A stretch of DNA of 64,000 bases from Prinsepia uniflora. Lineage: Eukaryota > Streptophyta > Magnoliopsida > Rosales > Rosaceae. Under the pieces are notes generated by a model that saw only the letters and a program-made list of their open reading frames with translations, was not told the origin of the DNA and did no database searches. This document shows positions 23,033 through 34,491 of this stretch, piece by piece (within the stretch, counting starts at the first letter, position 1; each line of letters opens with the position of its first letter). The position numbers and the translations under genes are program-made. The DNA is taken from the NCBI GenBank assembly GCA_032719365.1, contig CM064868.1, positions 71,645,538 through 71,709,537 of the forward strand, in the 5' to 3' direction.

Positions 23033-26000
23033 ACCTTCCCTCCTTAATTAATTTCATCCTCGAAATTCCAACCGACCTAATCTAACCGTTCTTCCCTCCT
23101 TAATTAGTTTCGTTCTCGAAACTCCAACTATCCTGATTCCACATCCACCTAGTGGAAATAATTCGATCTACCTCGCAACACATGTACGCTAGTACACCAA
23201 CTAACCAGAACAAAACTCGTCTGCAACCAGACGTACCACTAACACTCGAGTCACATCGACTACACTCGTCCACGTCGAATGAGAGTAATCATACGTCTCG
23301 AATTGACACCGCTTGTCAAATCTACCGTTTCGTTGACACAACAACTCGACGGTTCCTTACTCAATCACTAATATATCCTGACGTCTGCTCCAACTGGGAG
23401 TCATCAGACCTCACTCAACGATCCACGCTGACACCTCCGACAGACCGTCACCACTTGACAGTCGTCAGTCGAAAACTAACACTATACTCCCTTGTGGTTA
23501 TACTAACCACCAACTCACTCAACCGGAGTATATGCATACCAACAAAACACTCGACCTGTGTGTAACCAGACCCATCAGAACTACTATGACCCAATGCACA
23601 GTATCCAATGTCCAGTCCACGACCCCGACTAATCCAATGGTATCGGAACCAAGCCGACTACCAACACGCTCTCCAAGGTACCACCGGTATCTCGTATATA
23701 CCGTCACCAGGCACGACAAGTCTGCCTAGTATCGTACCTCGAACAACGTACAAGATACGTACATCTACCCATCAATCAGACTACAACTACAACTACAACA
23801 ACAATGACGACCTAGCTTGTAGGCAATCACGTTTCAATAATGGAGTCCATTTGCCCAATCTCGGACTAGACAAATCGAAACTCCAACCCATCATCTATTT
23901 CCAGATCCGAATCCGAATTCGCAATTTCGTAAGAAATCCCGAATCCAAACCCAGAAATCATATCCATAGCCATGTTCAAATCCGAATCTGAAATCATTAT
24001 TCCGTAAGCTAGCATTTGGAATAACCATTCCGAACCCAAATCCATAAAAATAAAATCCACAGTCAAGCTCTAGAATCAAATCCTGAATCGTCACCCAGAA
24101 TCCGATTCCAAAACCCAAATACAGAAATCCTCTTTCAAGTTCCAAAATCAAATCCTGAATCGTCATCCAGAAATCTGATTCCAAAACCTGAGATTTCGTT
24201 CACGTCTACCGAGACGTACCATAATCGAACCTATCGGTTACCTGCTTAACCGATTACCACATTACCATCGATTGACTTCATAGGGAAGCCAATCCCAACA
24301 TCAACACATCTAAGGCCGACCATATCCGACCACGTCGAAAAACTACTCATCGGACAACTACTCAGGCGAGTAATAAGCCATATAGGATTTACCTCGAAAA
24401 GAAGTTCAGTCCCATCATGCTCCACTCAACATCCAAGTAAGAGTAATAAAATCTCCACCTATCTAGATCATCAAGATTACGATCCACATCCAACACTACG
24501 TCAAACGACCATAGACATCACGATCCCCGATCGTCACGATGTCCAAAGTCCTCAACCATTTCCCACATCTAAACCGATTAGTCAACGACGAGACACGCCG
24601 AGACTGTGGGTTCTCACTGACTACCTCGTATCGACCCTTGGCATTCCACCTAGAAAATCAAGGATGATACAAGACTATGACATCAAAATTCATCCTATGT
24701 GAATACAACCAAACTCATTGCACTCACATCGCCATGTAAACCAACATCGTCTGCCACCAGGCAGAAAATGAGAAATCTCAGTCACCTAACTTCGATATAC
24801 TCGATTCCTCTTGATGACCCAAAACAAATCCCGGGTTCACCAACCAATACACGATCAGCGTACCGGTGTCACAACCATCATCTACCGTCATCTGCCGTCA
24901 TCTACCGTGGTAGAAACTGAGAAGTCACCCAAAATGACTTCGACATACCCATTACCAATGCGGAAAACCCGCATTTCTCTCGTCACCTCAATCACAACCT
25001 CTCGCGATTCCGAAGTTCCAATCTGGTTGGAAACAACATACCCGGACATCAACCACGTGTCCCCTAACCAATTTAACTCTATTTGAGATCCACTCTGGGA
25101 CCACAGATACCGAACATATGCCCATCACGACGGATGTCACATCCTGACTCGTAACTCACCGTCCCCACAATTACCGGCACCAGTATCAGCACGAGTACCA
25201 GTACCAACGCACTATCACTAACACTAGTATCAGCACACAGGCATCCACACTAGTATCCGTATCAGCATCGGTACACATGGTGCAAATCTGACAACCCTGG
25301 ATCTCCACTCATACTGAACGACGATCCCGTACCTCTACTCATATTGGAGAAACTCTGCCTCCCTCGTACCCAACAACTCTGGGTACAGTCACCCTGACAT
25401 CTCATACGGGAAAAGGAACGTCCCCTGAACGTCCCGGATTCCCAACAACTGTAACTACAACCACTCTCGGTAATAGCGCCTGCCACACACTCGTGCAGAC
25501 CTAACTACCAGAAATCACAATCAAGATTCGCGTCTAACGGAATCAATCGATCGTACTAACTACACTGTATCCCCGCTCCGGGATTCCATCGACAAGTACC
25601 AACCCTGATAACTTGTCCAAATCAAACTCTACCAGTCGTAACCCGACTAACCCAATGTCGTCTACCAGGTCATCCATGACCGTAGTTGTACCAACAATCC
25701 ATCACAACTAATGTGGCACGACAACCTACTAGGTCTAACCGATAAGTACAACCCCGACTGCAGAGTGCAGTCCCAACATAAGCTGACATGACTAGACCGA
25801 CTAACGAACCCAAATCTGAATAGTGTCAAAGTCACACCACTCGTCAACTCACATTTCTGAACCATACACCCAAGGTAGGGTTCCACAATCACTAACTAGA
25901 GTTCCTCAGAACCCAACTGCGAAAAGCAGTAAAATCAACAATCTGACCGACCCTTCGGTCTTGACATCGTAAGGACGTCAATCCAATCATACCGTCAATC

Positions 26001-26424
26001 CAACTAGGATTTCACGAAACCGACAGCTAACTGCCGACCGCAGTAAATCCATCTAACCCAACCAAAGTCCGACCATCGAGTGGTCGCAACTCCAAACCAG
26101 TCGTCGGAACCGACCCTACGACATCGTGAAGACGATCCCAACTAACCGTCTCACGATCCAAAACTCTAACGTAATACTACGTTCACCATTCGTAGGGCTC
26201 CACACTGTCAATCCCGACAGAACTATGGCAACCCCGACATCTAGTGCCAAACCAAGACGTTCCACGATTCAAACCTACTAATTATCGTACCGGCACCCCA
26301 ACATCAGGTTGACCACAAACTGTAGCCCATTGAGATATCACATCCTCGACCTGCGTACAGAGTAATGCGTAAAATACACTCTGGAATTCAGAGTAACATG
26401 AGCAACCATGCTCTGATACCACGT
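23033..26424 (-). other. Element H non-coding interior
   Basis: 3.4 kb, rich in A and C on the plus strand, with no open frame showing a retroviral domain on either strand. At the left end the purine-tract side is duplicated: CCTCCTTAATTAATTTC... at 23038 and CCTCCTTAATTAGTTTC... at about 23095. About 23890-24190 holds a 66-base-type tandem repeat and resembles the GAATTCGCAATAATGATTCC region of A-family LTRs (about 36713). Simple ACT/CAG-rich runs occur near 23765-23800 and 25180-25280. Confidence 0.7.
26410..26421 (-). other. Primer-binding site of element H
   Basis: Minus-strand TGGTATCAGAGC, complementary to the 3' end of plant initiator tRNA-Met, three bases from the LTR end at 26425. 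Confidence 0.85.
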
Positions 26425-29400
26425 TGACAGGACCCATCCCAATCCCCCCGGGATTAGTGCGGGATGACCCTGCTCCCGTCTGACACGAAGTGTCAGACAA
26501 GGGATATTTCCGACCTTTGCCCTCCCCGGGCTATCAGAGTACGCCAGGATCCGGAGGAGGCATGTGATATCTCGGTCTCTGCTACAGTCCACATCTGATG
26601 TCAACCTGAAGGGCAGTCAAAACATTAAAAACTGTGAGTGGACAAAACAAGAATTTATAAAAACATTTTAACGAGAAGACATTTGTACCCTTCACTAAAA
26701 AGCATGCATGCATTCGAAAACCATTTATCCAAAACAAACCATATGTGGGACTAGGCCCAAAGCAGATATAAACCAAGGTCGAAAGGACCACAATGAAAAC
26801 GACCATACGGGCCACTGCCCAAATCCATAAGGGACTCGGCCCCAAACCATAAAGAAACCAAGTACATGAGCCACTGCTCAAATCCTGTGCACACCTGTGC
26901 ACACCACATATCATATATCATATATACATATAAGTCACACAACCAATCCTGTCACGGTTCCAAAGCTACGCGCGTGCTACCCGGGTCTCAATCCGAGTCA
27001 TCTCAAAGTCAAGGTCAATGTCCGTAGACCACTGACCCTACCCGAGGTAATAGTAACCATAGCCTTCCTGAGAGTAAGGAACCCAACTGGGGGGTGACTC
27101 CACTCAGTCGGTGCTCCGTGACTACTCCGGGGTCCACCCAGGCCAACGACCCTCCCCGGAGGAGATAATAGAACAAGTAAAGAAAGGTAGATGAATACAT
27201 GTATATATATAACATAAACGTTCATGCCTGGTTCCCTTGAACCGTCATGATCCATAAAATACATAATAAGGGTTCATGCCGGTTCCCATAAATCGTCATG
27301 AACCAGAATGACCTGACAAAGGTTCATGCCGGTTCCCATAAACCGTCATGAACCACAATGACCTTTCCAGAGTTCATGCCGGTTCCCATAAACCGCCATG
27401 AACTTGGAAATCCATCTAGGGGTCCTTGACTCGAAATCATAAACCATAAAGTAACTGGGTCTCGTGCCCGAACATATGACTCAACTGGGCACCGTGCCCG
27501 ATATCTAAGGGTCAGTCACGACTCCGATCATAGTGATGTGTGCAACCATCCATCCAGTACCGCTCTCAATCCTGGTATGTCGCCGTGAACGAATCAACCG
27601 ACGCGACCACCACAAGATCATGGTGCACTCCTCACCGATCGCTATCCTTAACCGTCAGCACTCCGAAGTCGAGCCTCCCCAGGCTGCCCGACAACGAATC
27701 GTGCATTGTGACCTCTCCGGAAGGAACACATCCCAATCCGGAGGCGAGCGTCGTATCGTCGATCGCCATGCACATAGCACCCGTCGCGACCACGATTTAG
27801 ACCCCGAAGGTCGTAAATAGCGTCATATGCCCGAGACAAAACCAAATGGGTCTCATACCCTAATTTATCCTTTTAGAAATCCAAAACCAAATCATTTAAG
27901 TCAATAAAGAAATACAGACCCGTATAAGCACCGTATAAGGCCGAAACCTCGAAATACGTGCTTATACGTAACCACATACAAATGCACCCATGGCATCATC
28001 CAACATGTAATAAAACATATAATAAACATTAATGCATGCACCAATTTAGAAAACAAAGTCCACTCACAGACCGTCCGAGCTGCCACCTCGATTTGCGTGC
28101 CATTCGGCTCCCCGAGCCGATCACCATCACCGGGACTCCCAAACCTGTCCAAATTTTAATAGAAGGTTAATAACTACTTAATTAACCTCCCATCAAATCC
28201 CAGTAATTTTCCCGAACTTTTAACTATTTTTAAGCCGACCCTAAACCTTCCGACACCCTGAAAACTATCGAAACGATGTCCGATTGACGCGAGACCAGTC
28301 CCAAAATCTTCGTTACATCGAATAGAAGATTTCCCGTGTTGGACACTTTCACAAATTACTATTCACGTGCCCTCACGTACCCCAAGAAGGTCGAATACAC
28401 TGTTCATCGACACCAACCTCCAGCAGACCGGTTTTACTGTTCATGGCCGGTTCACCTGGTTTGGCCGGTCCAACTGGACCGGCGTGACCGGTTCACAGCC
28501 CTAGGCACCCCATTTTTCATCCTAGTTCTTCCTTTTTGGTTCCTTTCATCCTATTTTGATGTTTTCTATCCATTCCAATCCTTAAACGCAACCGAAAACG
28601 TCTAAATCCTATGGTTCGATTTTGAACCAAACGGTTCAAGTTTTCCAAAACTCTCCCATTGCTGCCCAGCCATCCCAAGCTTCCTTAAACCTTCCTAACA
28701 TGTCCCTAGCAACCTAATGGACTCATTAAAACCATTAAAAACCAACCATAAGATCAAAAATGGAAAAATGGATCAAAATGGACTTACCGTGAACCTCACG
28801 GGTTCTTCTTCCCCTCGCCGTCGTGGACGGTGGTTCTGGCCACCCAGCAACCTCCTAAGGCTCCCTGGTCCTCTGCCTGGTCATGGGTGAAGAGTGGATG
28901 GGTTTTGGGTTGCACGGATAGGAGGAAAATAGGTGAGATCGGGTGGGTGTTTTGTGTGTGTTTGAAATGGAGAAAAGAAATGCACGGGAAAAGGAAGATG
29001 CATGAATGAATGAAGTTTTCTAGTGGATGGGTGACACTTGTCACTCATCCATAGGGCAGGGATTAAATATCTGGGCCCCCGCTAAGTCCAAAAGTTAACT
29101 CGTTTCATAATTCGTGCAATAGTGCACTTGAACTTCCGTGAACCGTAACTTCACCGTCGAACGTCCAAATTCGATGTGCCGCCTGTCTATGGATTCGTAT
29201 CGTCCTTATCTACGTAACGGTCTTCGGCCCTCGGCCATCGGACCTCTTGGTCAAAAAGTCAACATTTGACTCCATTTAACCAAAATTACCAAAATGCCCC
29301 TAAACTTTCGAACGTCATAACTTCCTCCTCGAACGTTGGAATTGAACGTGCCACCTGTCTATGAACTCGTGACGTCACAAACTACGTCACGGTCATCGGT

Positions 29401-29567
29401 CAAAGTCCATTTGACCACCCGATTGAAAAATCAACGTTTTGCCACCACCATGGGCAAAACGGTCATTTCGCATCGTTCGTCCGATTTCGCCCAACTAATC
29501 ACGGATTAGCCTCACTAATCGTGATTAGTCACTAATCTAATCCTGGAATTTGGGACGGGTCGTTACA
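26425..29567 (-). repeat. Element H 5' LTR (right)
   Basis: 3143 bases. Closing-arm domain at 26606-28067. The hairpin minisatellite at 27225-27405 has one unit fewer than its partner. A GGACC/GGTCC-rich patch lies at about 28430-28495. Its 5' end (minus orientation) is at 29567. Confidence 0.88.
29370..29389 (-). promoter_or_regulatory. as-1-like tandem TGACG box, H right LTR U3
   Basis: Minus strand TGACGTAGTTTGTGACGTCA: both TGACG boxes intact with 12-base spacing, 178 bases inside the 5' LTR that would drive transcription. Confidence 0.55.
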
Positions 29568-29572
29568 TAAAT

Positions 29573-30642
29573 ACTTTCTGATTTTTTACTCTAATTCCCG
29601 TTTCCAAATTCCATTGGTGGACGTGGAATTGCACAATTCATGAAAAAGGTAAATTCTAATTGCAAAATAATTTATGATTTGTTCCCTCTCTCTGCAATAG
29701 ATTTTGTGTGTGTGTGTGTGTTTTTTTTTGCATCCCTCTCTGCAATTGTTGCTCCCTTTGCTTTGGTTTTTCCCACCCCATCCTCCCGTCATTTTCTGGT
29801 GTTTTTTGTTTTTGTTTTTTTTTCCCAGTTTCGTGGGTTAAGGGGAAATTTTGCGTTAGTGATTGCAGTTTACTGAGTTAAGGGAAAAATTTGCATCAAT
29901 TTTTCCAAAAAAAGAAAAAGAAAAAGAAAAAGCTGACGATATAAGATTACAGGAAATCACTTTGTACTTGGATGCAGCGAACACCATTGATGGGTTTAGC
30001 ATGATATAGGCGGCCCAAAGGAATGAAAAGACAGCCCCAACCTACACAAACTATCCCCTTAACCTCAGGATTGTAATAGCGTCATTAGCAATCTTTATTA
30101 TTGTTTTTTTTTTTGTAGTCTAGAATTGTAAAATTCTTAAACTATCCAAATATGAATTTTAAATTCATGTCATTTCTAAATTCCTATATACATAATGTCT
30201 AAACATGAGAATTTATAATTGAAGGAAAACTAAATGACGGACTTGTAATTCCCATAATTTATTTTTCCCATGGAAAAATGAACTTTTTCATCAAAACACA
30301 CCATAATAGAATTAATGTCATTGAATTGGAAAAGAATTCTAGGGCAAGTGATTTAAGAACATCTAGGACTCCAGACTGGCCCAAGTCTCTGTTTGAGTCC
30401 TTCCACAAATCTCCACCAATATATCACTTGGAACAGAAAAATAATGCATCAAATTATGGTTCCAAAGAATTGATCCATTGTAAATTTGGAATTAGAATTA
30501 TACTAATATTGCAAAGAAAGCCTTGATACACGCTAACCAATCTGGGTTAGGCAAATAAAAAAGAAAAAAATCTCAGTATAAATAAAAAAATTAATTAATT
30601 AATTAATTAGAAAAAAAGAAAAATAAAAAAAAAGAATCCCAA
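29573..30642. other. Intergenic DNA between element H and the next ORF
   Basis: (TG)n near 29705-29720, an AAAAAG-repeat near 29907-29930, and ATTA repeats near 30590-30610. Short open stretches have no recognisable domain. Confidence 0.35.
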
Positions 30643-31203
30643 TTAAGGACGTATTCTAATTGCATTGTTTGCCTGCATCCGTTTGCTTCTGCCCAAAACC
30701 TTGAACAGAAATTTTCCACCATCCCAAGCGAACCCTATTTCATCACTAACCTTGACACACCTCTCTCTGATCAAATCCGGACACCGAAGAATATAGTAGT
30801 CATCGGTATGCCCCCGCTGAAAATACGCAGATGATCTGTAACTCTTGTCAGGGCTTGGATAATCAGTGACATCACAAACTGTAACAACCTTAACAAACCC
30901 CATGATTATGGAGTTGACGTCATCCACTGTCCAATATCGAAAGATATGTTCAAATGTCTCGTTGAACGTCAAGAAAAACATCCCCATAGTGATTTCGTTC
31001 GTCGGCGCCTTTATTATGCGGCGTGGGTCGTTATGCACCACCGGCGGCGGTGGCTGGTAGTCCTTTAGGTCAGAGATTTCTATCAGCAATCGGCTTATTT
31101 GTCTGTCTCCGCCGCAGCCGCCGACTTTTTCTGCCTCCTCCCGCTCTTCAGCCTTGGTGGGGAAAATATTGTAGTAGAAGGTTTTCTTCATGGGAGCAGC
31201 CAT
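30643..31203 (-). CDS. Uncharacterised intronless protein, 186 residues
   Basis: Unbroken minus-strand ORF. I chose the ATG at 31203, in a favourable ATGGCT context, rather than the longer non-ATG extension to 31242. Visible features: a charged KAEEREEAEK stretch at about 17-26, a Gly/Cys patch GGCGG, a Pro run QPPPPVV near 49-55, a central hydrophobic/aromatic part with MGMFFLTFNETFEHIFRYW, a Tyr/Asp-rich segment (DVTDYPSPDKSYRS) and a basic C-terminus. No signal peptide or obvious membrane helix. I do not recognise a family. The mixed composition and lack of stops favour a real gene or recent pseudogene. (TA)n at about 31250-31275 could supply a TATA-like region. Confidence 0.5.
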   Translation of the reverse strand: MAAPMKKTFYYNIFPTKAEEREEAEKVGGCGGDRQISRLLIEISDLKDYQPPPPVVHNDPRRIIKAPTNEITMGMFFLTFNETFEHIFRYWTVDDVNSIIMGFVKVVTVCDVTDYPSPDKSYRSSAYFQRGHTDDYYILRCPDLIRERCVKVSDEIGFAWDGGKFLFKVLGRSKRMQANNAIRIRP

Positions 31204-31929
31204 GAGAGACTTGAAGCTAAACTTGGAGGACGTCAAAGGCAATTGGATCTATATATATATATATATATATATATATGGTGCACAAATATGGTTATACGTT
31301 AGTAGGGCTATGAAGATTTTGGTAACCTTTTTGTTTCCTGGTTTGTGTACAAATTTGGTGTATTTTACAAAACAAAAACAAAGAAATCTTGATTTTTGGT
31401 ATGAAATAATCGAACCTTTTACTTAAAGAAAAGGCGTGGTGCAATTATAGAATGATGAATATTAATCGTATGTCGTATATATAATTATATATATATTACA
31501 ATACATAAACTAAATATATATATATATATATATTGCCAAATAAACTAAATATATATAGAATTATATTATTTAATAATTTCTTAATGAGACCAAGATAATT
31601 AAGCATGAATCGGTTTATAATAGGGAACACTTACCACCTTACAAGTTATGTCCACATTAATTTGTTCGTAATATATACGGGAAAAAATAAAAATTCGCAT
31701 TAACTTCCTGTTTTTTACAAAATAGTAGTTGACTTTTTTATTATTTTCTTTTTTCCTGAGTTTTTTTATTATTTTCTTCAGTTAATGATATATATCAAGA
31801 CTTTCTACAATATTTTTTGGACTTGGATCCGAAATCTTCTATTTTCCTAATCTTTCTTAAAATTTTAGTAATGAATGATTACCTAATCCAAAACTTGATA
31901 AATAAGGGTAAAAGGTTCAACTAGCTAAG
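31204..31929. other. AT-rich spacer
   Basis: (TA)n at about 31249-31276 and 31511-31533. No gene seen. Confidence 0.4.
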
Positions 31930-32086
31930 GAAGATTGGATACAACATGGAGATCAAAACACTCATTTTTTTTCATCACAGGATATCTGAACGTAGATGGA
32001 AAAATTCTATTTGTGATTTGTTTGATAATTGCGGGACTTGTGCAAGGATGGTAAGAGTATGGAAGCTATTATTGTTTCATATTTTG

Positions 32087-32268
32087 CGGAATGGATACAA
32101 CACAATGTCGCACTAAGTACATCATATTTTTTCAATACAATATAATAAAAAATAAAAAATATAAAAAAGTATCTCTTTATTTTTCAGCTGTTAGATTTTG
32201 ATTTGAGAGGATCTAACAATCTACATTCCGCACTGCACTTAGTACAGTGTGTTATTGTAGAAATTCTG
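32087..32268. mobile_element. MULE-type MITE inside the LINE
   Basis: 182-base insert bounded by perfect 9-base direct repeats CATATTTTG (32078-32086 and 32269-32277), the size typical of Mutator-like elements. Ends form imperfect inverted repeats of about 34 bases: CGGAATGGATACAACA... from the left and CAGAATTTCTACAATA... from the right, both continuing into a CACTAAGTAC/TACTAAGTGC match. Confidence 0.75.
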
Positions 32269-32730
32269 CATATTTTGATTCTTTATTCTCTTCATAGCTA
32301 GGAACCCACTCTATGGATGTCGTTTTGGAGGCAATTCCTCCCAAAGTTACTGAGGATATGAACAATGCCCTTTTGCAACCTTTTACTGACGATGAGATCA
32401 AGACTGCTCTATTTCATATGCACCCCTTAAGAGCTCCTGACCCTGATGGGTGTCTCCCATGTTTTTCCAAAAATACTAGGGAATTATCGGTCCCGATGTG
32501 TGTCAAGGTGTGAAGTATATGCTCAATTCAAAGCAAATGGTACGTACCGAGGCTAAACCATACTCATGTCACTTTAATCCTGATCGAAGATCAAGACTCC
32601 AACCAACACGGCACATTTCCGGCTGATCAACCTCTGTAATGTATCATACAAGACTGGTGCTAAGGCGCTGACAAACAGACTAAAGAGCAGTTTGGATTTG
32701 GTAATCCTCCAACTCAAAGTTCCTTTTATT

Positions 32731-33301
32731 TGATCTTGAAATGGACCAACTTGATGAGACCCGTTGGGGGATCTAGGACCAGCTACGTGGTGCTTTGGGC
32801 CCGCTGGGGGCGTTGCCGCTCGGCAGAGATCCTGCGAAGACTTGACACCCGGTGTGGTGTCCACCAAAGGGACTCTGATGCCTAAGTTAGTATCTGCACG
32901 TCGAAGGGCAAGGAAATACAGTAATTTGAATGGGGTCTCCGAGGTCTTACCTTTGCGAAGGGTTTCAAGGTATTTATAGTAGCCATAACTGCGGTAGTTG
33001 AGCTAATGTTTGGGAGCAGGTTCTGTTTTGTGGCTGAGGGTCGCCTGGTGAGCCCTGGACATCCGGGGGAGGCGCCAGCTGGTGTTCAACCTACCCCCGT
33101 TAGGGAGTGGTTGTGGCAGAGTTGGTCAGGTGATTGTTGTAGCCAGCTGGTGCCTGCGATTTGTCAGGTGCCGAATGGCAGGCCTGCAGGCTATGCCGAT
33201 CGGCGGGGATTGTGGTGGTGCCGATCAGAGTATCGGTCGGCATCTGTTCTGTCCTGACGGGCCCTGTGCTTAGAGGGTGGTCGATCGATATGATATCAAC
33301 A
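32731..33301. mobile_element. GC-rich 571-bp insert of unknown type inside LINE RT
   Basis: Splits the LINE frame between a PTQSSF block and an IMGRLISNN block. Flanked by CTTTTATT (32723-32730) and CCTTTATT (33302-33309), 7 of 8 identical. It begins TGATC and ends CAACA. Far more GC-rich than its surroundings, with CCGATCGGC-type words at about 33195-33240. No coding domain found. Confidence 0.5.
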
Positions 33302-34491
33302 CCTTTATTATGGGTCGTCTTATTTCTAATAATAGTTTAGTTGTTGTTGAACTATCTCATTATATGTATAAAAATCGAAGTGGCTGGGATGGAGTGATGA
33401 CATTAAAACTCGATATGAGAAAATCATATGATAAAGTTGATTGGAATTTTATTGAAAATGTTATGAGGAGACTAGGATTTACTGAGGGGCGGATTGAATT
33501 GATTATGATGTGTGTGACAATTGTTTCTTATTCCTTTAACTTAAATGGCGAGCCTGTGGGGTTGGTCACCCCAAATAGGGGTATACGTCAGGGGAACCCC
33601 CTCTCTCCATTCCTATTTGTTATTTGTGTAGAAGGTTTTTCTGCCCTCCACAATTAATGGGAATTAGATGGCAGGTTCCATGGAATTTCAATTGCTCCTA
33701 CTATACCTAAGGTACACCACATGTTGTTTGCTCATGATAGCCTGCTATTTTCTAATATCACTTTGTCTGATTGCATAGAAATTAAGGAAGTCTTAAGGTT
33801 GTATGAAGGAGCCTCAAGTCAAACTATAAATTTGCAAAATTCATGGGAAGCCTTCAGTAGTAACCTCTCAAGAATTAACCAACAAGTCTTGACTCACTAT
33901 CTCGGAATGGAACGAGTGGAACATCATGATAAATATTTTGGGTTGCCATTGTTTATTGGTTGATCAAAGATGAAGACTTTTGCATTTGTCAAAGAGAGGC
34001 TACAAAATAAAAATTAACAGTTGGAAAGGGAAGTTATTGATTACTGCAGGAGGTAAAGAAGTAATGATAAAAGCTACAACCCAGGCTATCCCTCTCTATG
34101 TGATGAATTATTTTCTTCTCCCCAAGGGTTTTGGCTAGGATCTACATCAAATTATTGCTTAATTCTGGTGGGGGATCTGATGCCAAAAATAGAAAATTCA
34201 TTTAAGTCCAGTAGAAAACGATGCGTAAGACAAAAGCTGGGGGGTGGGGGGATTATGTTTAAGGGATTTCTATGCTTTCGATTTGGGAATCCAAGCAAGG
34301 GTGGAGGATTCTTAATAATCCAAACTCGTTGGTGGCCCACCTGCTGAAAGCTAGGTACTATCCAGATGAGGATTTCATGACGAGTGCTATTGGTCCAAAT
34401 TCCTTATTTTCATGGCATAGCATGGCCCAGGCTAGAGACATTGTTAGGGGTGGTCTCAAGTGGCAAGGGAAAATACGGAGAAAATAAAAAT

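Larger units (their letters stand above)
19834..29567 (-). mobile_element. Element H: complete LARD-like non-autonomous LTR retrotransposon
   Basis: A 9734-base element flanked by perfect TAAAT duplications (19829-19833 and 29568-29572). LTRs are 19834-23032 and 26425-29567 and differ at roughly 1-2 percent of sites by eye, plus a few indels. PBS (TGGTATCAGAGC on the minus strand, tRNA-iMet type) is at 26410-26421. A purine tract lies at the other end of the interior, so the element runs on the minus strand. The 3392-base interior has no gag, protease, RT or integrase. Long LTRs around a long non-coding interior are the definition of a LARD. Mobilisation would need proteins from a relative such as a gypsy element; the partner is not identified. 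Confidence 0.88.
31930..34480 (+). pseudogene. Decayed L1-type LINE, ORF2 remnant
   Basis: Pieces in order on the plus strand: an HGDQNTHFF block near 31945; a PFTDDEIKTALFHMHPLRAP...PDG block at about 32376-32450 (LINE RT N-terminus); a frameshifted GIIGPDVCQG...MLNS part at about 32482-32530; an RT core at 33302-33657 with LKLDMRKSYDKVDW and IRQGNPLSPFLF; the catalytic loop at 33721-33750, where FAHD replaces FADD; and a C-terminal GWRILNNPNSLVAHLLKARY block at 34283-34345. Stops and frameshifts occur throughout and the catalytic Asp is lost. Two younger insertions interrupt it (32087-32268, 32731-33301). No endonuclease domain remains. Confidence 0.85.

Noticed and set aside
23152..26604. 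Possible hidden gag-pol in the interior of H
   Set aside because: All frames on both strands are short and lack a zinc knuckle, DSG/DTG, YVDD-like or DDE motifs.
20294..27264. Several matched open frames of 60-110 residues in both halves of element H
   Set aside because: They are LTR copies of each other on non-coding DNA, differ by frameshifting indels, and have no recognisable motif.
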